Shown here one piece after another: positions 1 to 12,753 of a DNA stretch of 64,000 bases. Source of the DNA: Plazaster borealis (lineage: Eukaryota; Echinodermata; Asteroidea; Forcipulatida; Labidiasteridae); contig CM037472.1 of the NCBI GenBank assembly GCA_021014325.1, positions 38,836,234 through 38,900,233 on the forward strand, given 5' to 3'. Position 1 is the first letter of the stretch. Each line of letters opens with the position of its first letter. A program made the position numbers and the translations under genes. The notes under the pieces are model-generated. The model had not been told where the DNA came from and made no database searches. It saw nothing but the letters and a program-made list of their open reading frames with translations.

Positions 1-1200
1 CTTACTGATCACCAGCTCTGTGCGCTATACATACACTATGTGGACATTCCTTTGTTTTGTGCATTTTCAGAAAAACAATCTTCAACATTTGTGAAAACAC
101 TGTGTGGACGTGTGTGAATCCACAAAGTGTTTCAAGTCCCTATACATTGTGTGGACCTCTTTTGTTCTCAGGTCCACACTTGGTATAATGCTTGCCCACG
201 CTCATGGGTGTATGGATTGTTGTTGTTTTATTCAATCGCTATTCAAGCTATGTGTTTCCCTGTGATTAAGTTGAATGTCCCCCACCTGTCACTCCCCCAT
301 GTGAACATTCTTCATCGTGTTCCATGCATGGACTCCTTCAAGCATGTAAAGACAACAGTTATTGTCACTCGTGAGGATCCCTCGGGTTCACCATAACTGC
401 ACATCTAATAACATTTATTTTTCAGGATCTATCTCCGTTTTTGTTTCTCTAACGTTCAGAACCATCATTTCTTATTGTAATGCCTCAAATTTAATCATAT
501 ATTAAATCATATATTACTGATTTTAGTGAATATTTGTTGAAATGTCAGCGCCTCGAGTCCCTGCTCAAGCGTGGCCAGCGATGTATTCAATATCTTCGTA
601 GTTAGGTATTTTAACCTGGCCTTTTACTGATTTAAGTATTCGCCGCTCATTTCTTAGTTATTACAACGATTGGTAATGGACTCAGATGTGTTACGTGCAC
701 CAAAAGCTAATAGCGTGTGACAAGAAATGCAAAATGAAACCATTATCTTCCATCATTTACAACTAAATTAGGACCGATGATGGAACAGGGGTCAGATATG
801 AACTGCAAGGATTGATTTCTTTTTTTATATAAGTTGGATCAAAGCCAGAGGGAGATATCGCAAGTAAAACAATGTCTTCATACAATGATATTGGTTAGAT
901 TTAATGCTCGAGAAGCACATTCTAACATTTGGACAATGTATTGATTAACGGTTTGGTGTTTGGTTACTAAATCAGGCACTGATAAGATAACGCACTTATC
1001 ATAGGAGACAAATTTCGTCCACATGTACCAAAATGGCCGACTTTAATGGGATGCCTGTTGTCTAAGTTGTGCTTGTTTTCAGCCTATCAATCAACCAGTT
1101 TGACTGCATTATTTCGCATGATTGCCAAACTGACAAGCGATCTGTTGGCCCATCGTCCCTACTGTCAATACTGTGAGTTACTCAAACAGCTGAAACTATA
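1..1200. other. No supported gene
   Basis: AT-rich sequence. CACTATGTGGAC-like words recur four times in 1-180 (for example TGTGGACATTC, TGTGTGGACGTG, TGTGTGGACCTC, GGTCCACACTTGG), suggesting a decayed short repeat. Frames of 89 and 104 codons (127, 1046) have no recognisable features. Confidence 0.4.
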
Positions 1201-1209
1201 CCTCAACTT

Positions 1210-1237
1210 CAGTTGGCTGGTAGATACCAGCCAACTG
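1210..1237. repeat. Perfect 13-bp inverted repeat, 2-base loop
   Basis: CAGTTGGCTGGTA and TACCAGCCAACTG are exact complements around GA. Related AGCCAGTTTG words recur at 1271 and 1291. Function unknown. Confidence 0.7.
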
Positions 1238-1350
1238 ATGTCAGAATATCTCTGCTCAGGCTTATTTACAAGCCAGTTTGATACCATCAAGCCAGTTTAT
1301 CCACTTGCTGGTGGCCAACTGGGCTGCAAAACCCGTCAGCCATTAGACTT

Positions 1351-1484
1351 ACCCGCCTGAACCTTCTACAAGAAGATGAAACCTTTTGAACCTCCCAAAT
1401 TAATGTTAAATATCAGATGATTAACCGGAGCGCGTCAATTAAAATCAATTGAAGCATGTCGAAGGAGAAGATAATTGATAAATA
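1351..1484 (+). repeat. Direct duplication, left copy
   Basis: This block matches 2169-2303 with small indels: CGCCTGAACCTTCTACAAGA, GAACCTCCCAAATTAATGT, ATCAGATGATT and CATGTCGAAGGAGAAGATAA are shared. Confidence 0.7.
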
Positions 1485-2168
1485 ATTGCTGGCCTCGGTA
1501 TAAACAATCACTTACTTCTCCACACCACCCCAGCAACAAGCCTGCAAGCCTATGAGTAGAGTTGCAAAGTTGAGCAGCCAAACAGACTGTGCAAGTCTTG
1601 CGCATATTGAAAACGAGAAAAAAAAATCGAACGAAGACTATATTTTACTATGAAATCAAATTTTCTTTTAAAATTATATTTATACGGAATTCTTGAAATA
1701 AAAATACCCATAGAAGTTTTTATAAATACATTTTTGATTGTTGTATAATACCAAAACAAAAATCAAATTAACATTGAAACCAAATTAAAACTTTGGACGA
1801 GGATGCTTGTTGTTAGAAACCCCATTTGCCAATCACATCTGAATGTGTGCGTCTATTAAAAAGGTAATTTTTTACAAGTAACCGGAAACGGAGGTCAAGT
1901 CTTATTCTCAGGTTTTCTCGTTATTTTGTTGAATTGATTTTACTTTCTTATTGTTAATCCCTAAGTGTTACATTCCCAACAACATAGACATGCGTTAAAC
2001 TAAAATAATTGACAAAACAAACTCCCGCCCCCGTTATGGTTGGGACCACAATGGTCCCGGAAGTTCAAATATGCGCGGGACTTGCATAGTCTATCTACTT
2101 TTCAAGTGAACAAAATGACAGGAAGGTAGAGCATTTTGACAACTCTTACAGGCTTTTTAATTCCAGCG

Positions 2169-2303
2169 CCCGCCTGAACTTTCTACAAGAAGATGAAACC
2201 CCCATGAACCTCCCAAATTAATGTATATCAGATGATTGAAATTTCACCGGAGCTCGTCAATTAAAATAAATTCAAGTATGTCGAAGGAGAAAATAATTGA
2301 TAA
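2169..2303 (+). repeat. Direct duplication, right copy
   Basis: Second copy of the 1351-1484 block, same orientation, about 820 bases downstream. No terminal inverted repeats are visible. It may be a tandem duplication with an intervening insertion or two ends of an unrecognised element with long direct repeats. Confidence 0.7.
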
Positions 2304-5300
2304 CAGTTTGTTACAGTTGCTTCAAAATATAATACAAAATTAAAAATAATGTTTCTTAGATGTGTAACATATTATAATAACAACATTAAACAGCTGAATC
2401 TAGAAACAGTTGTGGTTAAAGATGCTTGGTCTAATTTTTGGCCGATTTCAGACGCGAAAATTTAGATTTAAATTTCAAATAGCTAATTACATAGATTCGA
2501 GAAAGCTTTCAATGTTTTAATGTATTGCACGAAGTAATCCGCTAATGAAAAGTGGTAATAAATAGAAAAAAATAAAAATGATTTATTGTCGGATCCCACC
2601 ATCTATGTCACGTCCATCAGCCATGTACAACACATTCTGCATGTTATATGCGAATTTGTTTTAATGTTTTTCTTTTAGAAACAGCATCATCTGCACAAAT
2701 TTGTTAAAAGGAAATAAAATTTAAAAACATTTTTATCAATCATTCAGCAAAAATCGAGCCATGCAACTTTAACATCAATACGAAAGAAGAAAGAAGCACT
2801 AATCTTGTATGAAATAAAAGCTGTTTAATTTTTAATTTTTAAGGGAAATCAGAAACCCATACAAAATATCCTCAAAATGTAAGTTTCACAAGTATGTGAA
2901 TAAATTAAATAAGCCAGCAGTAATATTTAAGTCTTTCCCCATCTGGATAGCTCAAGACTTATTGTGGGAGTTAGAATCTGCTAACACATGTGCACCACAG
3001 TAATCTCTTTTGAATACTCTCTCGTAGACTGTATAATGCAAGCGTTGATAAAACAAACCCCACTGGCTCTGCGCAGAGAACACACTATTCAAAAGAGATT
3101 AATGTTCTAATCTTCTATGACTGGTTGTTGAAAAAAAAAATCAAAATAAAGAGCGAAAAAACAAACAACATCAGAAAATGACCTCAGCCAAAAACTAAAG
3201 GTGTTTTTAGCTGATTTCTCATGGAAAAACCGGAACAACATCAAACAGAATTTCAAGTCGAATCCACCAAAACAAAATCCACAAAAAAAAGTGTTGGACA
3301 ATAACGGATTCTGATTTGTTTGCTTTCAGTGTATTACTGGACGAATCCCAAGTTTTGTTTGATTGATTGATGCGGCCACTCCATTGCTACTTCTTACACT
3401 GTCCAAGGACAGGTGGCCTGTTGAACACATCGTATTGGAGCCGGCGATACAGCCCTCCCCGCCTCACCCAACCAATCTCACAATTAAAGAGTAACTTCGT
3501 CTACGCACGCAGGCAGGGGTAATTAGTGTGACGTAGGAGGTTGGTGCAAGCACGTACTCTTTAGACGGCTCATGGAGAACGATAAAACGATCTCCGGCAA
3601 TATGTAATCTCTGCAAAGTTGAAAGTTAATGGATAGACATATTAGCCATACTTTATGGGATCGTGAACTTTGCATTACAGCAAGTGCACTGAACTTAGAA
3701 GAACGGGTCGATCGTTTCTTATACAACAATCACAATATACTGATTCAAATTCAAGGAGTGGTGGGGCGAAATGGCAGAGCTTCCACCATTCCACCGGAAA
3801 ACACAACACTACATACCAAAATTAGATGACTAATTCTTCTCTTCGTTAAAGGTACTCAAAAAGAAGAAAAAAGGAGACAGTTGTTCGATGCTACAAATAA
3901 TGCAATATTTCAATCAAACTCTCACAATTATGACATAATGGACATACCGAGACGAATCCCCTCCAGAGACGTCACACGCAGCTACTTTCTGACTATGGTC
4001 TGCCATTTTGAGAGTCAATCTGCCGTAGTGTAATGACGTAGTGTAATGACGTAATGTGCGCACTACTGCGCATTACCGGTATCATACGGGGAATCTGACC
4101 CAACCTCGTTCCCAGTAGTGTACGATCTCGCCGCGCCATTTGTTTTCTTCACCAGAATGCCTTATACTCGATCTATCGATATGGCGCGTTGCCTATGGTA
4201 TCGATCTGACCCCCACATTGGCGCAAACAAGATTTATTGTGCGATGACGTCAGAGGATTTGGGTCAACAGAGTAACAACCACACCAGAATAATTAACGGT
4301 TACAAGAAGTACAAGAGCTCTAACTTTCAAACATTGTCATTGTAAAAGCTCTTTCCTTTCAGTAGTCTATCTTGTAAAAAAAATCCCATAATATTCAGAA
4401 GTATTGAAATAAGAAAGCAGTATAGGCCTTAAACAGTTACACAATCTTTGCAGTGTCACAACGCTTACGGATATCTACCAAGACAAACCATAAAATACAG
4501 AGAGTTCCATTTTTCTTTGCCTTCCAAGCAAAATAGTTGTGAAGGCAATTGATACCTTTCAAACTTTGAAGCTTCCGGATTTAGTACGACTCGACTTTGT
4601 TTTACCCTGTCTCTAATGATCGCTGTGTGTAATAATGGCATGGAACCAGACGTATCAATGGCAAACAAAGCAAACACCGATATACAGTCCAAATAATCGT
4701 TTGGAAGACACCGGTGATTTCAGGTGTCTGGTTTGCGTCTCTCACAAAAACCCAATATCTCGTGGCACCTGCAAAGTAGATGCCTATACTTTGCCTGAAG
4801 AAACGCTTGCCTGTCGTTATAACCAACTGCTTCCCACGCATACATATAATATACTGGACGGCTGGTGTGAACATAAAACCGATTTTTATCTGATTTTGAT
4901 ATGTTTTGTTTCCCCTTCTTTTTCTTCCTCTTCACGAATTGCCATCAGTTTGCCTTCGGCAAAGACATCACCTGCGTATTACTGACACTAAAATCACATT
5001 AAGATATAAAACACTGGCTTATCCATTAAAGGGAAGGCACGTCAATGGGTTTTTTGGAAGAGTAAATTAATTCACACCTTCAAGTTTTCAACAAACACAT
5101 CATGTATAACCAACCTATTCATGTTTAAATGATAACAACGAAATGGTTTAGGAAGTTAGCACACGTTCATATCGAGCTTGTTTGAGCAATGACAATTTGT
5201 ATGGACGGTGGGGATTGGGGTGGGAGTGGATGAGGGAACATTTCAAATGCCATTTCCTCGACTTTGGTTTTATTTCGGATGGAAATATTTATCTGGTGGA

Positions 5301-5436
5301 AGAGTATTTGTACAGTACATTTAAGACTCATCGATTTTTTTTACGGTAACCACAAATCCATTTGTCTTTACGGCGGTGTTTGCATTAAAATCTTAAAACC
5401 CTATAAAGGATTATTTGACAGAAATAATGGGGCCCA
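2304..5436. other. No supported gene
   Basis: Mostly unique-looking AT-rich DNA. Visible oddities are a 14-base near-tandem GTAATGACGTAGT at 4027-4057 and one full CRE-like TGACGTCA at 4245-4252, neither near a promoter-like block. Overlapping 70-116-codon frames at 4465-4985 on both strands lack features. Confidence 0.4.
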
Positions 5437-5664
5437 CACTGCAAAAACTGGGGTGTTAAAATTGACACCATGGGTGTTGTCACATATATACCAAAAAAGA
5501 ATCAAAATTTACACCATACAGTGTTAAAATAACACTAATTTCTGCAAAAACAATTACATTGGTGTTATGTTAACATCCGAAGGTGTTATTTTTGATTCTC
5601 TCTTTGGTATCTATTATGTGACAACACACATGGTGTCAATATTAACACCACAGTTTTTGCAGTG
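5437..5664. mobile_element. Inverted-repeat MITE with CACTGCAAAAACT ends
   Basis: Long inverted arms begin CACTGCAAAAACTGGGGTGT and end in its complement, ACACCACAGTTTTTGCAGTG. The arms also share the GACACCATG and TGTTGTCACATA blocks. About 228 bp, noncoding. No clear target duplication is visible, so the superfamily is open. Confidence 0.65.
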
Positions 5665-5897
5665 CAGATTTTGTCTGTTTAGAAAAGGACTTAAAATTGT
5701 ATAGTCAAACTCCTACGCTTAACCAAAAGTTTGTGGGAGTTACCAACAGTAGACACACGTCCATATATATTTATAACACATTTAAGACAATAATGTTTGG
5801 GCTAATCGTTGTGGCAGGGATAAGAGAAGTGGAATTAAAAGCCTTGACAGTATACCAATGCTTTATATACTGACAGTGTATGGTTAGGTGACCTAAC

Positions 5898-6297
5898 TTA
5901 AAGGGATTGTATACGTTTGGTAATTGGAACCCACTGTTTGTTTCAATCTTAAATAGTTGTAGATATATACCATCAAACTAACCTGTGAAAATTTCATTTC
6001 AAAAACTGGTAGCGTATTTGAGATACTGCCGAAAATCTGGAGTGGTTATGTCCACGCAGGAAGAATAATCTGCAATTGAAATACACAATCTGAGAAACGT
6101 TACTGTCAGTAACGCTTCTCAGATTCAAATTTTGGGGGATAAAAAGTGATATCTTTTTCCATAACCGCAGTACTTCTAATTGAAAAGTTTCTCAAGATGC
6201 ATTATACTATCCAAAGCTGCTGTACTTCTAACCAAGTAAGTTTTTATTGTCATTATTTTCAGAGCCATTACCAAACGTATACAGTCAGACCCTTTAA
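5898..6297 (+). mobile_element. TTAA-ended MITE, family B
   Basis: TTAA-bounded, with ends AAGGGATTGTATACGTTTGG and CCAAACGTATACAGTCAGAC. The centre is a palindrome around GAGAAACGTTACTGTCAGTAACGCTTCTC. The modules CCTGTGAAAATTT, ACCGCAGTACTTCT and CCAAGTAAGTTTTTAT run in the same order as their counterparts in family A. Noncoding, about 400 bp. Confidence 0.78.
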
Positions 6298-8349
6298 CTT
6301 GCACAGGTAGCCATTGGTAATATCAAGTTCTCACATTTGTAATAGACCATTTGGTTGTAAATCAAAACAAACCAACAACTGACTTGTACAATGTTCAGTA
6401 ATAAAACTTTCGTGCAACAATGAAGTGCTGTTGCAAGATGTCCTGTATAGCTGACTTGACAGCACATGAAATCAATTCCAAAACTAACACCAATAAACTA
6501 CCTTGTGAAAGTTGCGTTCAAATCCAACTGAATACAAACTGAGAGAGGACATCCTTCGTAATAATTACGTCTCATGAAAACTACAACGTTCGAGTAATTC
6601 GCGTTTACTATAATTACAATGTATAGAATCATCCCTTTAACGCCAGAAATAAGACAAACTGACAACTTGATGTCAACGACCAGAGATCCATAGTGCCACA
6701 GTAGAGAGTGTGAAAATAGCGACTCGTGAGCCCGTCCGATCGGGTGCTTCCTCAGTCAGGTGGGACTACGGCAGATTTCAATCAAGATAACCCGTAGGAG
6801 GAGATCAGGCACTTGACATCATAAGGTGGAATCAAAGAGCATTGACTTTGGGAATAGAGAGGAGGGTGATACGGGGAAGAGGAAGGAGGGGGCGGGTGAT
6901 GGTTTTAGAGAGGGGGGTACCCGGGTGTCTTTCAAACACCCTGTTTCGTCCCTTTTGTTGTTAATCAATTTCATGTGTAAAGATTATGTACAAGTGAGCA
7001 GTTCGGACACCCTACATTTTCAGTAAATTTAAAACCCTTTTCCAAATTATGGCAGAGGTACCGTCTCGAAGCAAGATCACTTTTTATTGCTATTCGCCTT
7101 CGATAATAATTGAAGTTCCAATATTACAACCACAACAGATACTTCGTAAATTTCTCATACATCAGACTGATATAATCAGATCAATAAAGCAACGTTTTTA
7201 CTCTACTGTAACGATGTGATTTTTGAAACGACCTCGAGAGCAAGAGATGAAGATAAGCATTAGAATACACGATGGGAACAAATCACACAGCACAAAAAGG
7301 CGTACGTGTATAGACATCGATAAAGAAATCTTGTTTGTAGGAACCAAACAAAATATGAAAACTATCTGCTTTCACTTCTCATCGTTCATCCAAACTATTT
7401 CTAATCAACTGACCGGTGTACTAAGAGGAGTTGAGTTTCCAAACGGAATTTTTTAATTATTGTCGTGAAATAATAAACGGCTGAACGGGCGAGTCCGGTG
7501 CCGGTGCCTCATTAATGTAAGTGCTGTGACAGCGGTAAAGTCACGGTGGTAAAACAAAGTCTAGTTTGGGACTCTGCCTGGCCACTTTAGCATAAATACC
7601 ATCTGATTTATGCTATTCCATGCGCAGAAAAATATGGATTAAGCGTCGGGAATCCGACTCCAACTGTCCTGCCCTTAGCCATCACAAGATATTTCCGGGA
7701 ACGGGTCTTCATTCCGACGGATCAATACGATATTTCTCCTACATGAACTTTGGTATGTTGTTCTGATGGCGAAAAGAAAGAAAGAAAGAAGGAGAACGAA
7801 TGTGTTTGAGGAATGAGTGTTAGTAGGGGGGTCAGCACAACATTATAGTCCAAAGCTGTGTAAGGGTTGAAAGTCAAAATTGCCTCTAGCAGGGCCAGTA
7901 TTAGAAGTGATGCCCTTAGTCCAATTGGAACGAATTGGATTTGATTTTGTTTAGGGGGAAAAAAGCTTTTAGTAAACCCGCCAGAGGTATGTTGCGGGCC
8001 CGCACAGTGTCTTAACCAAATTCAAATGTGTGTAATGGACGGATATGTATTGATCTTTTTTAAATATTTATCTTTTTGCCCTATAATAGATATACATAAC
8101 AAAAATCCGCTTGGAATCAACAACCAAATAGAACCAAAATGCTGTACTGAGATTTGTGCTTTTTGTTTGGTGGTATATTGGTACACATGCCAACTTACGG
8201 AGTACTTTAGACAATGGAGCAATGCTACCACACAAGGATTTCTTTGTTCTCTTCAGAAAAGGGAATAATATAACAAGAATTGAAGTAGGCCTACTTAAAG
8301 GGTGTGTGTACTTGTATTGACATTTATACGGAGGACTTATAACAAAAGG
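6298..8349. other. No supported gene
   Basis: No domain, splice-bounded frame or clear repeat. A short purine-rich strip lies at 6840-6920 (GAGGAGGGTGATACGGGGAA and on) and a AAGAAAGAAAGAAAGAAGG run near 7775. Confidence 0.4.
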
Positions 8350-8704
8350 GACAATGGGTCCTCGGTTGCTATCACAAATGAAAACAACGATGGTCCACGT
8401 TCGTCGGGAACAGATTTAAACAAAGGAGAGCCCACGATTGGAGGCCATTACAAACTTTTCTGTGTGTGGGTAAACCGGGACAAACAAAGTGGGGTTCCCA
8501 GTTGGGTGAAGGTCCCAACTTGGGTTGAAAAGTATGTAAAAAAACCAAAACCCAAAACAACGGGAGATGTTGCTAAACAATTAAAGCACAAACAAAATAA
8601 TAGCAATAGGTCATCGATTGCTATCACAAAGAACAACAATGGGGTCCACGTTTGTCAGGACAAAGAATTGAACAAAGGAGGGTCCATGACTGGAGGCCAT
8701 TATG
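8350..8704 (+). repeat. Direct duplication, two 103-bp copies 250 bp apart
   Basis: 8350-8453 and 8602-8704 align along their length (GGTTGCTATCACAAATGAAA versus GATTGCTATCACAAAGAACA; ATTGGAGGCCATTA versus ACTGGAGGCCATTA). A 137-codon frame (8302-8715) runs through both and its two repeats keep similar residues (SSxAIT, DLNKG, GGHY). It has no signal, domain or splice context that I recognise and is probably a repeat shadow. Confidence 0.55.
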
Positions 8705-8759
8705 TTGCTTCTTAATTAAGGACGAAAAATATTAAAAAGCACCGTATATATGAAGTCCA

Positions 8760-8930
8760 ATGCATCAAGTCTCCACTGTAAGAAAACTAGTTGAAAATAC
8801 CCTGAAATTTTGTAGGAAAGCTTAATTTTAAAAAGCGTTAAACTTGAAACGCCGTTTTCTCAGATTGTTACTTTTTACTACCTCTGTGCTACTTCGTGGC
8901 GTCGGTGACGACTTGCATGTGTGTGTTTTT
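8760..8930 (+). repeat. Dispersed repeat with GTGGCGTCGGTGACGACTTG
   Basis: AAGAAAACTAGTTGAAAATAC, ACGCCGTTTTCTC and CGTGGCGTCGGTGACGACTT recur in the same order at 44105-44215, so this is a dispersed family of at least 110-170 bases. Confidence 0.55.
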
Positions 8931-9892
8931 TGTTTTGTTACGAAATATTACGCCGATTATTCAATTTATGATATTTTCCTTGAACATTAACGAATAGGAA
9001 TAACAACCCTTTCAAACCCATTAAGATGCAAATATAATCAAATTAATTGCTTCAACAATATAATCATTCCCCTAATAACTCAGATTTGAAACATAAATTT
9101 GACACAAAATGTTAGTACGGAAAATATAATTGCCATTGTGTTGTATAAAAATGGGGGCCCGTTAAAAACGGACGTCACAGTAAAACTGATACGTACCTCG
9201 AGTTACTCATGCGTATAAAAGCTTTATTTACGGGCGATCAAAATGGTTTGTGCAATAATGTAAAGCACACGGAACTTAAAATATGTATCCTTTGGATAAA
9301 ATACTTCTTGGGGCATCAATAATTGAAAAGGAGCACAGATATGAAGGAATAGGTAATCATGCAAGAACCCTTTCCATAGAACAACTGATTCGGAACTCGA
9401 ACTGCACGTTTTAAATTACTAATGCGCAATGACGTGTTTAGTTCATTTTTTGTGAATACTTTCAACATTACGGAAACTTACATTCCTAATGGATTATTCC
9501 CGTTTTCTATAAGTAAGTTACAAGCATGAACTGTTCCTGTGTGTAATCTCTCAGTGTTGGTAACATTTTATGGTGCCATGGCGGCTGGCAGGAGAACTTG
9601 TCGCATGTAACTCAAGACAAAACTCTGGAAAGCACTGAGTACACAGTCCATATAATATATTGGGGAAAAAAAATAATTATATTTTCTATCCCCGATGAAA
9701 CGGTTACATTTATAGACCCCTTAGCAACGTGCACGCATTTACGCACTGCGCACAACTCTCAACCAGTTCTAGGTCTTCATTGACCTCAGTGAGGGCGCTG
9801 TTTGGGCTTATGACGTCATGCAAGGGAGGTCAACTAGATTGTTGCTGTACCCGCTGCTAATTACAGGATTCAAACTGGCTTCTTGTCCCCGG
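8931..9892. other. No supported gene
   Basis: AT-rich, nothing recognised apart from a TGACGTCA at 9811-9818 just before the SINE. Confidence 0.4.
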
Positions 9893-10070
9893 GCGTACTA
9901 TGTGGTCTAGTGGTGAGACATCTGATATAAATGGCGGGGTAGTGGGTTCGAATCCCACCCGAGTAGTATGCCTGCTTGCCCCTGCAGGACTCGGGAAAAC
10001 AGTGGGTCCACAGTAAAACACACACACACTGTAGGGAAACAAAAAAAGTCTTTATCCCCATTGCTTTTAA
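9893..10070 (+). mobile_element. tRNA-derived SINE
   Basis: A polymerase III A box, TGGTCTAGTGG (9903-9913), and B box, GGTTCGAATCC (9945-9955), form a tRNA-like head that closes with CCCACCCGAGTAG. The body contains GCAGGACTCGGGAAAACAGT, shared with the reverse copy at 18690-18850. The anticodon arm is not a sound tRNA, so this is a SINE rather than a tRNA gene. Confidence 0.7.
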
Positions 10071-12753
10071 AGAACAAAACCTATTAACACCCCTTTAAAA
10101 TGTAAATGCTCATCAAATTCACGGCCCAACATCTGACATTGTTAGCACACACAAAAGCTGTCTGTAAATTGTCAATAGAATTTTCGCAAACCTTTCTTCT
10201 AATAATGTAGGAAAAGGGTCACGGCAAACCAGCAAAGTGGGGCTCTTCTAATAGGAGTGGCGATTATTCAGTAAACAAATTATTTTACCCTGTTAATTTC
10301 TGTAAAATATGTTGAAGATAGCATACAGTGAAATTTATGTTCTCCACCTGATAAAACGCTACTTTTGATACAAACTTGTATGCCTGATTGAAGAAAATTT
10401 CTCTGTTGTATAATAATGTTTATATTAGATAACACAATACCACGCAAATTATACCCAGTTCAAAATTAACGGTCTTTTTCTAACGACTGAATGCAAACGC
10501 ACAATTAGCTGAAATTTTTACGGGCTGAATTGATTACAGAGTTCACCCGGGGATACCGTTTAGTTGAGCATCGTTTCCACAAAGTGCGGATTTTGCTCTG
10601 TGAAATGAAAACTAAAAAAAACCTAAAAAATGTATGGAACACTCTTGAACTCGTTTTGTACTAGGAACTACCAATCACAGAATATATTACCAGAGTCAGT
10701 ACCAAACGTATACAGACCCTTTAACTATGATGGAAATTAAGCTCAGTCAAAGCCCGTCAAAATCCGACTGACTGTTATAAAGCTGAGAATGGAATAGCCT
10801 AACTCTTCATCATTAGTATCAATTTGTTCAAGTATATCTATCTGGTTTTTGGTATCCACTAACTATAATAAGGGTGTTGTACTACTAGCTGGAAGTAGAA
10901 GCATCTTACTACAAAAATAATTAAGTTTGGGGAAAACCTTCACAGAAATGTCGTGGTAAACCTTAGTATATTAAGTGCGGTTACCCTAAACTGAATAATA
11001 CTTTTTGTTGGCCAAATAATAAGCTATTTAAACAATCATACAGGCAGATTTGTTTTTTTACTTTTTTTAATTTAACAAATTAATCTAATATTAACAGATG
11101 AATGCTCCGTCGTCGTTGCCATGTTGTCATAAAACGGACTCAAACCAGCCATGCTTTAATGTGGGAGGAGGAATATTTCTGGCCAGTCATGCATAGAGAG
11201 CTCAGTCAGATGTAACATTGACGTCATAATTTTCGGATCTGCACGTTCTTTAAGCACGCGGAAATCTGGCAAACCAAGGAAAGCTCCACAGAGATTCAAA
11301 CACAAATTATGCATTACCCCCCCCCCCCAAAAAAAAGATAAAGTAAATAAATAAATGTTTTATACAATTCTCATTTCTAAGATTTTTGATGAGTTTTGTA
11401 GTTTAAAGGTAAAACAAGTTCACAACAGCTGAACTTAGATAGAAATAAACGCACAACAAGACGTACAAATATATAAACCAAATCATTTACCGTCAATGCA
11501 CGCTATCTCGAAAAACATGGGTTTTGTTTTCATATTTTCAGTGTGATTGTATTTGGTAATAGAAGTACCTTTCAGAGACCAGCACTGTGGCATGTAATGA
11601 AAGCCTGCTGTATAGACTACCCTCTTCAATGCCATCCAAATGCCGATGTTTGGGCTACCCTCTTCACTGGCTGCAAGTGAACATACGGCATGACGGATCA
11701 ACTGTAATGTGAGTGTCATACGACAGCCGTCGACGAAAGACTCGGCTCTTGTCGTCATTATCTGAAATTGTAGCTCACTCTTGACGTAGTTGATCGCTCC
11801 AAGAGACGAGATGACGTTTATTTGACCATACAAGATGGTGATGTCGTTGGTTGAAATTTATGAATCTTTTAATCTTAAGAGCAGAATTTGGTTTGATCTC
11901 ACCCTTTCTGTAACTAACATAATCGACGGTGATTCCTTACAGACTAGGTGCAGTTACGAATTTACGAATAATTTTGAATAAAAACTGTTGTACAATGGCA
12001 GAAGCCTACCAGCACCATTTGCCCAGAGTAGTATTTCTGTCTGAAATTCTATCATCTGCAAGAAACATTTTTTTCTTTTCTTATTATCTTGCCGGAAAAA
12101 AACCACCTTTAATAAATACTCAAAAGTGGTTCCCACTTAGATCATTTTCAGCTGAATTAATGTAAAATATTGATGTAGATCTAAGCGGTATTTCGGTTTC
12201 ATGTCATGCACAAATCAATTTTAATATGTTTCAGGAAGTTTTCGAGAAAAAACGGCACAGTGAAACTTTCACTTAAGTCCCATTATTACAAAAAATACTG
12301 CACAAATACGATTCCTTTTATCAAGACAGGACACTACACCTACTTCAAACAACTTCAAAACACGTTTGGCTGATTTCAACAAGGGAATACACTGTTGATT
12401 TAATCCTAGGCTTCGTGATCGTGATGTAAAAGCGTTGGGTGAGATTTAGCGAGGCGGTCCGGGTGAATTTACCCTAAGATGCCCCAATTCAATTGGTCTA
12501 ATTCAATCACGGAGATAATAAAGCGTGAAAAGTAAAGCGTTTCCACACCTCAGGATATTATATACTGTATTTACACTCCACACGCTAGTGATGGGGGTAA
12601 TTCTGACTTATAAACACTGTTCAAACCTCCAACAAAGATGCAGAAACCATAGTCTGTGATGTGGTTGTTTTTATTCTGTTTTGACGATTGTCGACATTAA
12701 AACGCTCTTTTTGAATTACACGCTCTAGAAATGATGTACTCAGAACAGAAATA
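10071..12753. other. No supported gene
   Basis: Contains the family B right-end fragment (10686-10734), a C run at 11317 and a 116-codon minus-strand frame at 11483-11833 (MYGQINVISS onward) that has somewhat higher complexity than its surroundings but no domain I can name and no clear splice borders. Confidence 0.35.
10686..10734 (+). mobile_element. Right-end fragment of family B MITE
   Basis: Only the last 45-50 bases of family B remain (AGAGTCAGTACCAAACGTA through CCCTTTAA). The rest of the element is not visible upstream. Confidence 0.5.

Noticed and set aside
1046..1360. 104-codon open frame
   Set aside because: It overlaps the start of a duplicated block and a palindrome and shows no domain or splice context.
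4245..4252. CRE-like TGACGTCA (also 9811-9818 and 11219-11226)
   Set aside because: Isolated eight-base matches, with no TATA, CCAAT or exon nearby; several are expected in 64 kb.
4465..4985. Cluster of 70-116-codon frames on both strands
   Set aside because: Overlapping frames on opposite strands with no recognisable motif; consistent with chance in a strip with few stops.
9893..9965. tRNA gene
   Set aside because: The A and B boxes are present but the cloverleaf is not sound and the body recurs elsewhere, so it is a SINE. The same applies at 50030, 53430, 25200 and 59550.
11483..11833. 116-codon minus-strand frame
   Set aside because: No similarity that I can name, no signal peptide, and no convincing splice borders.
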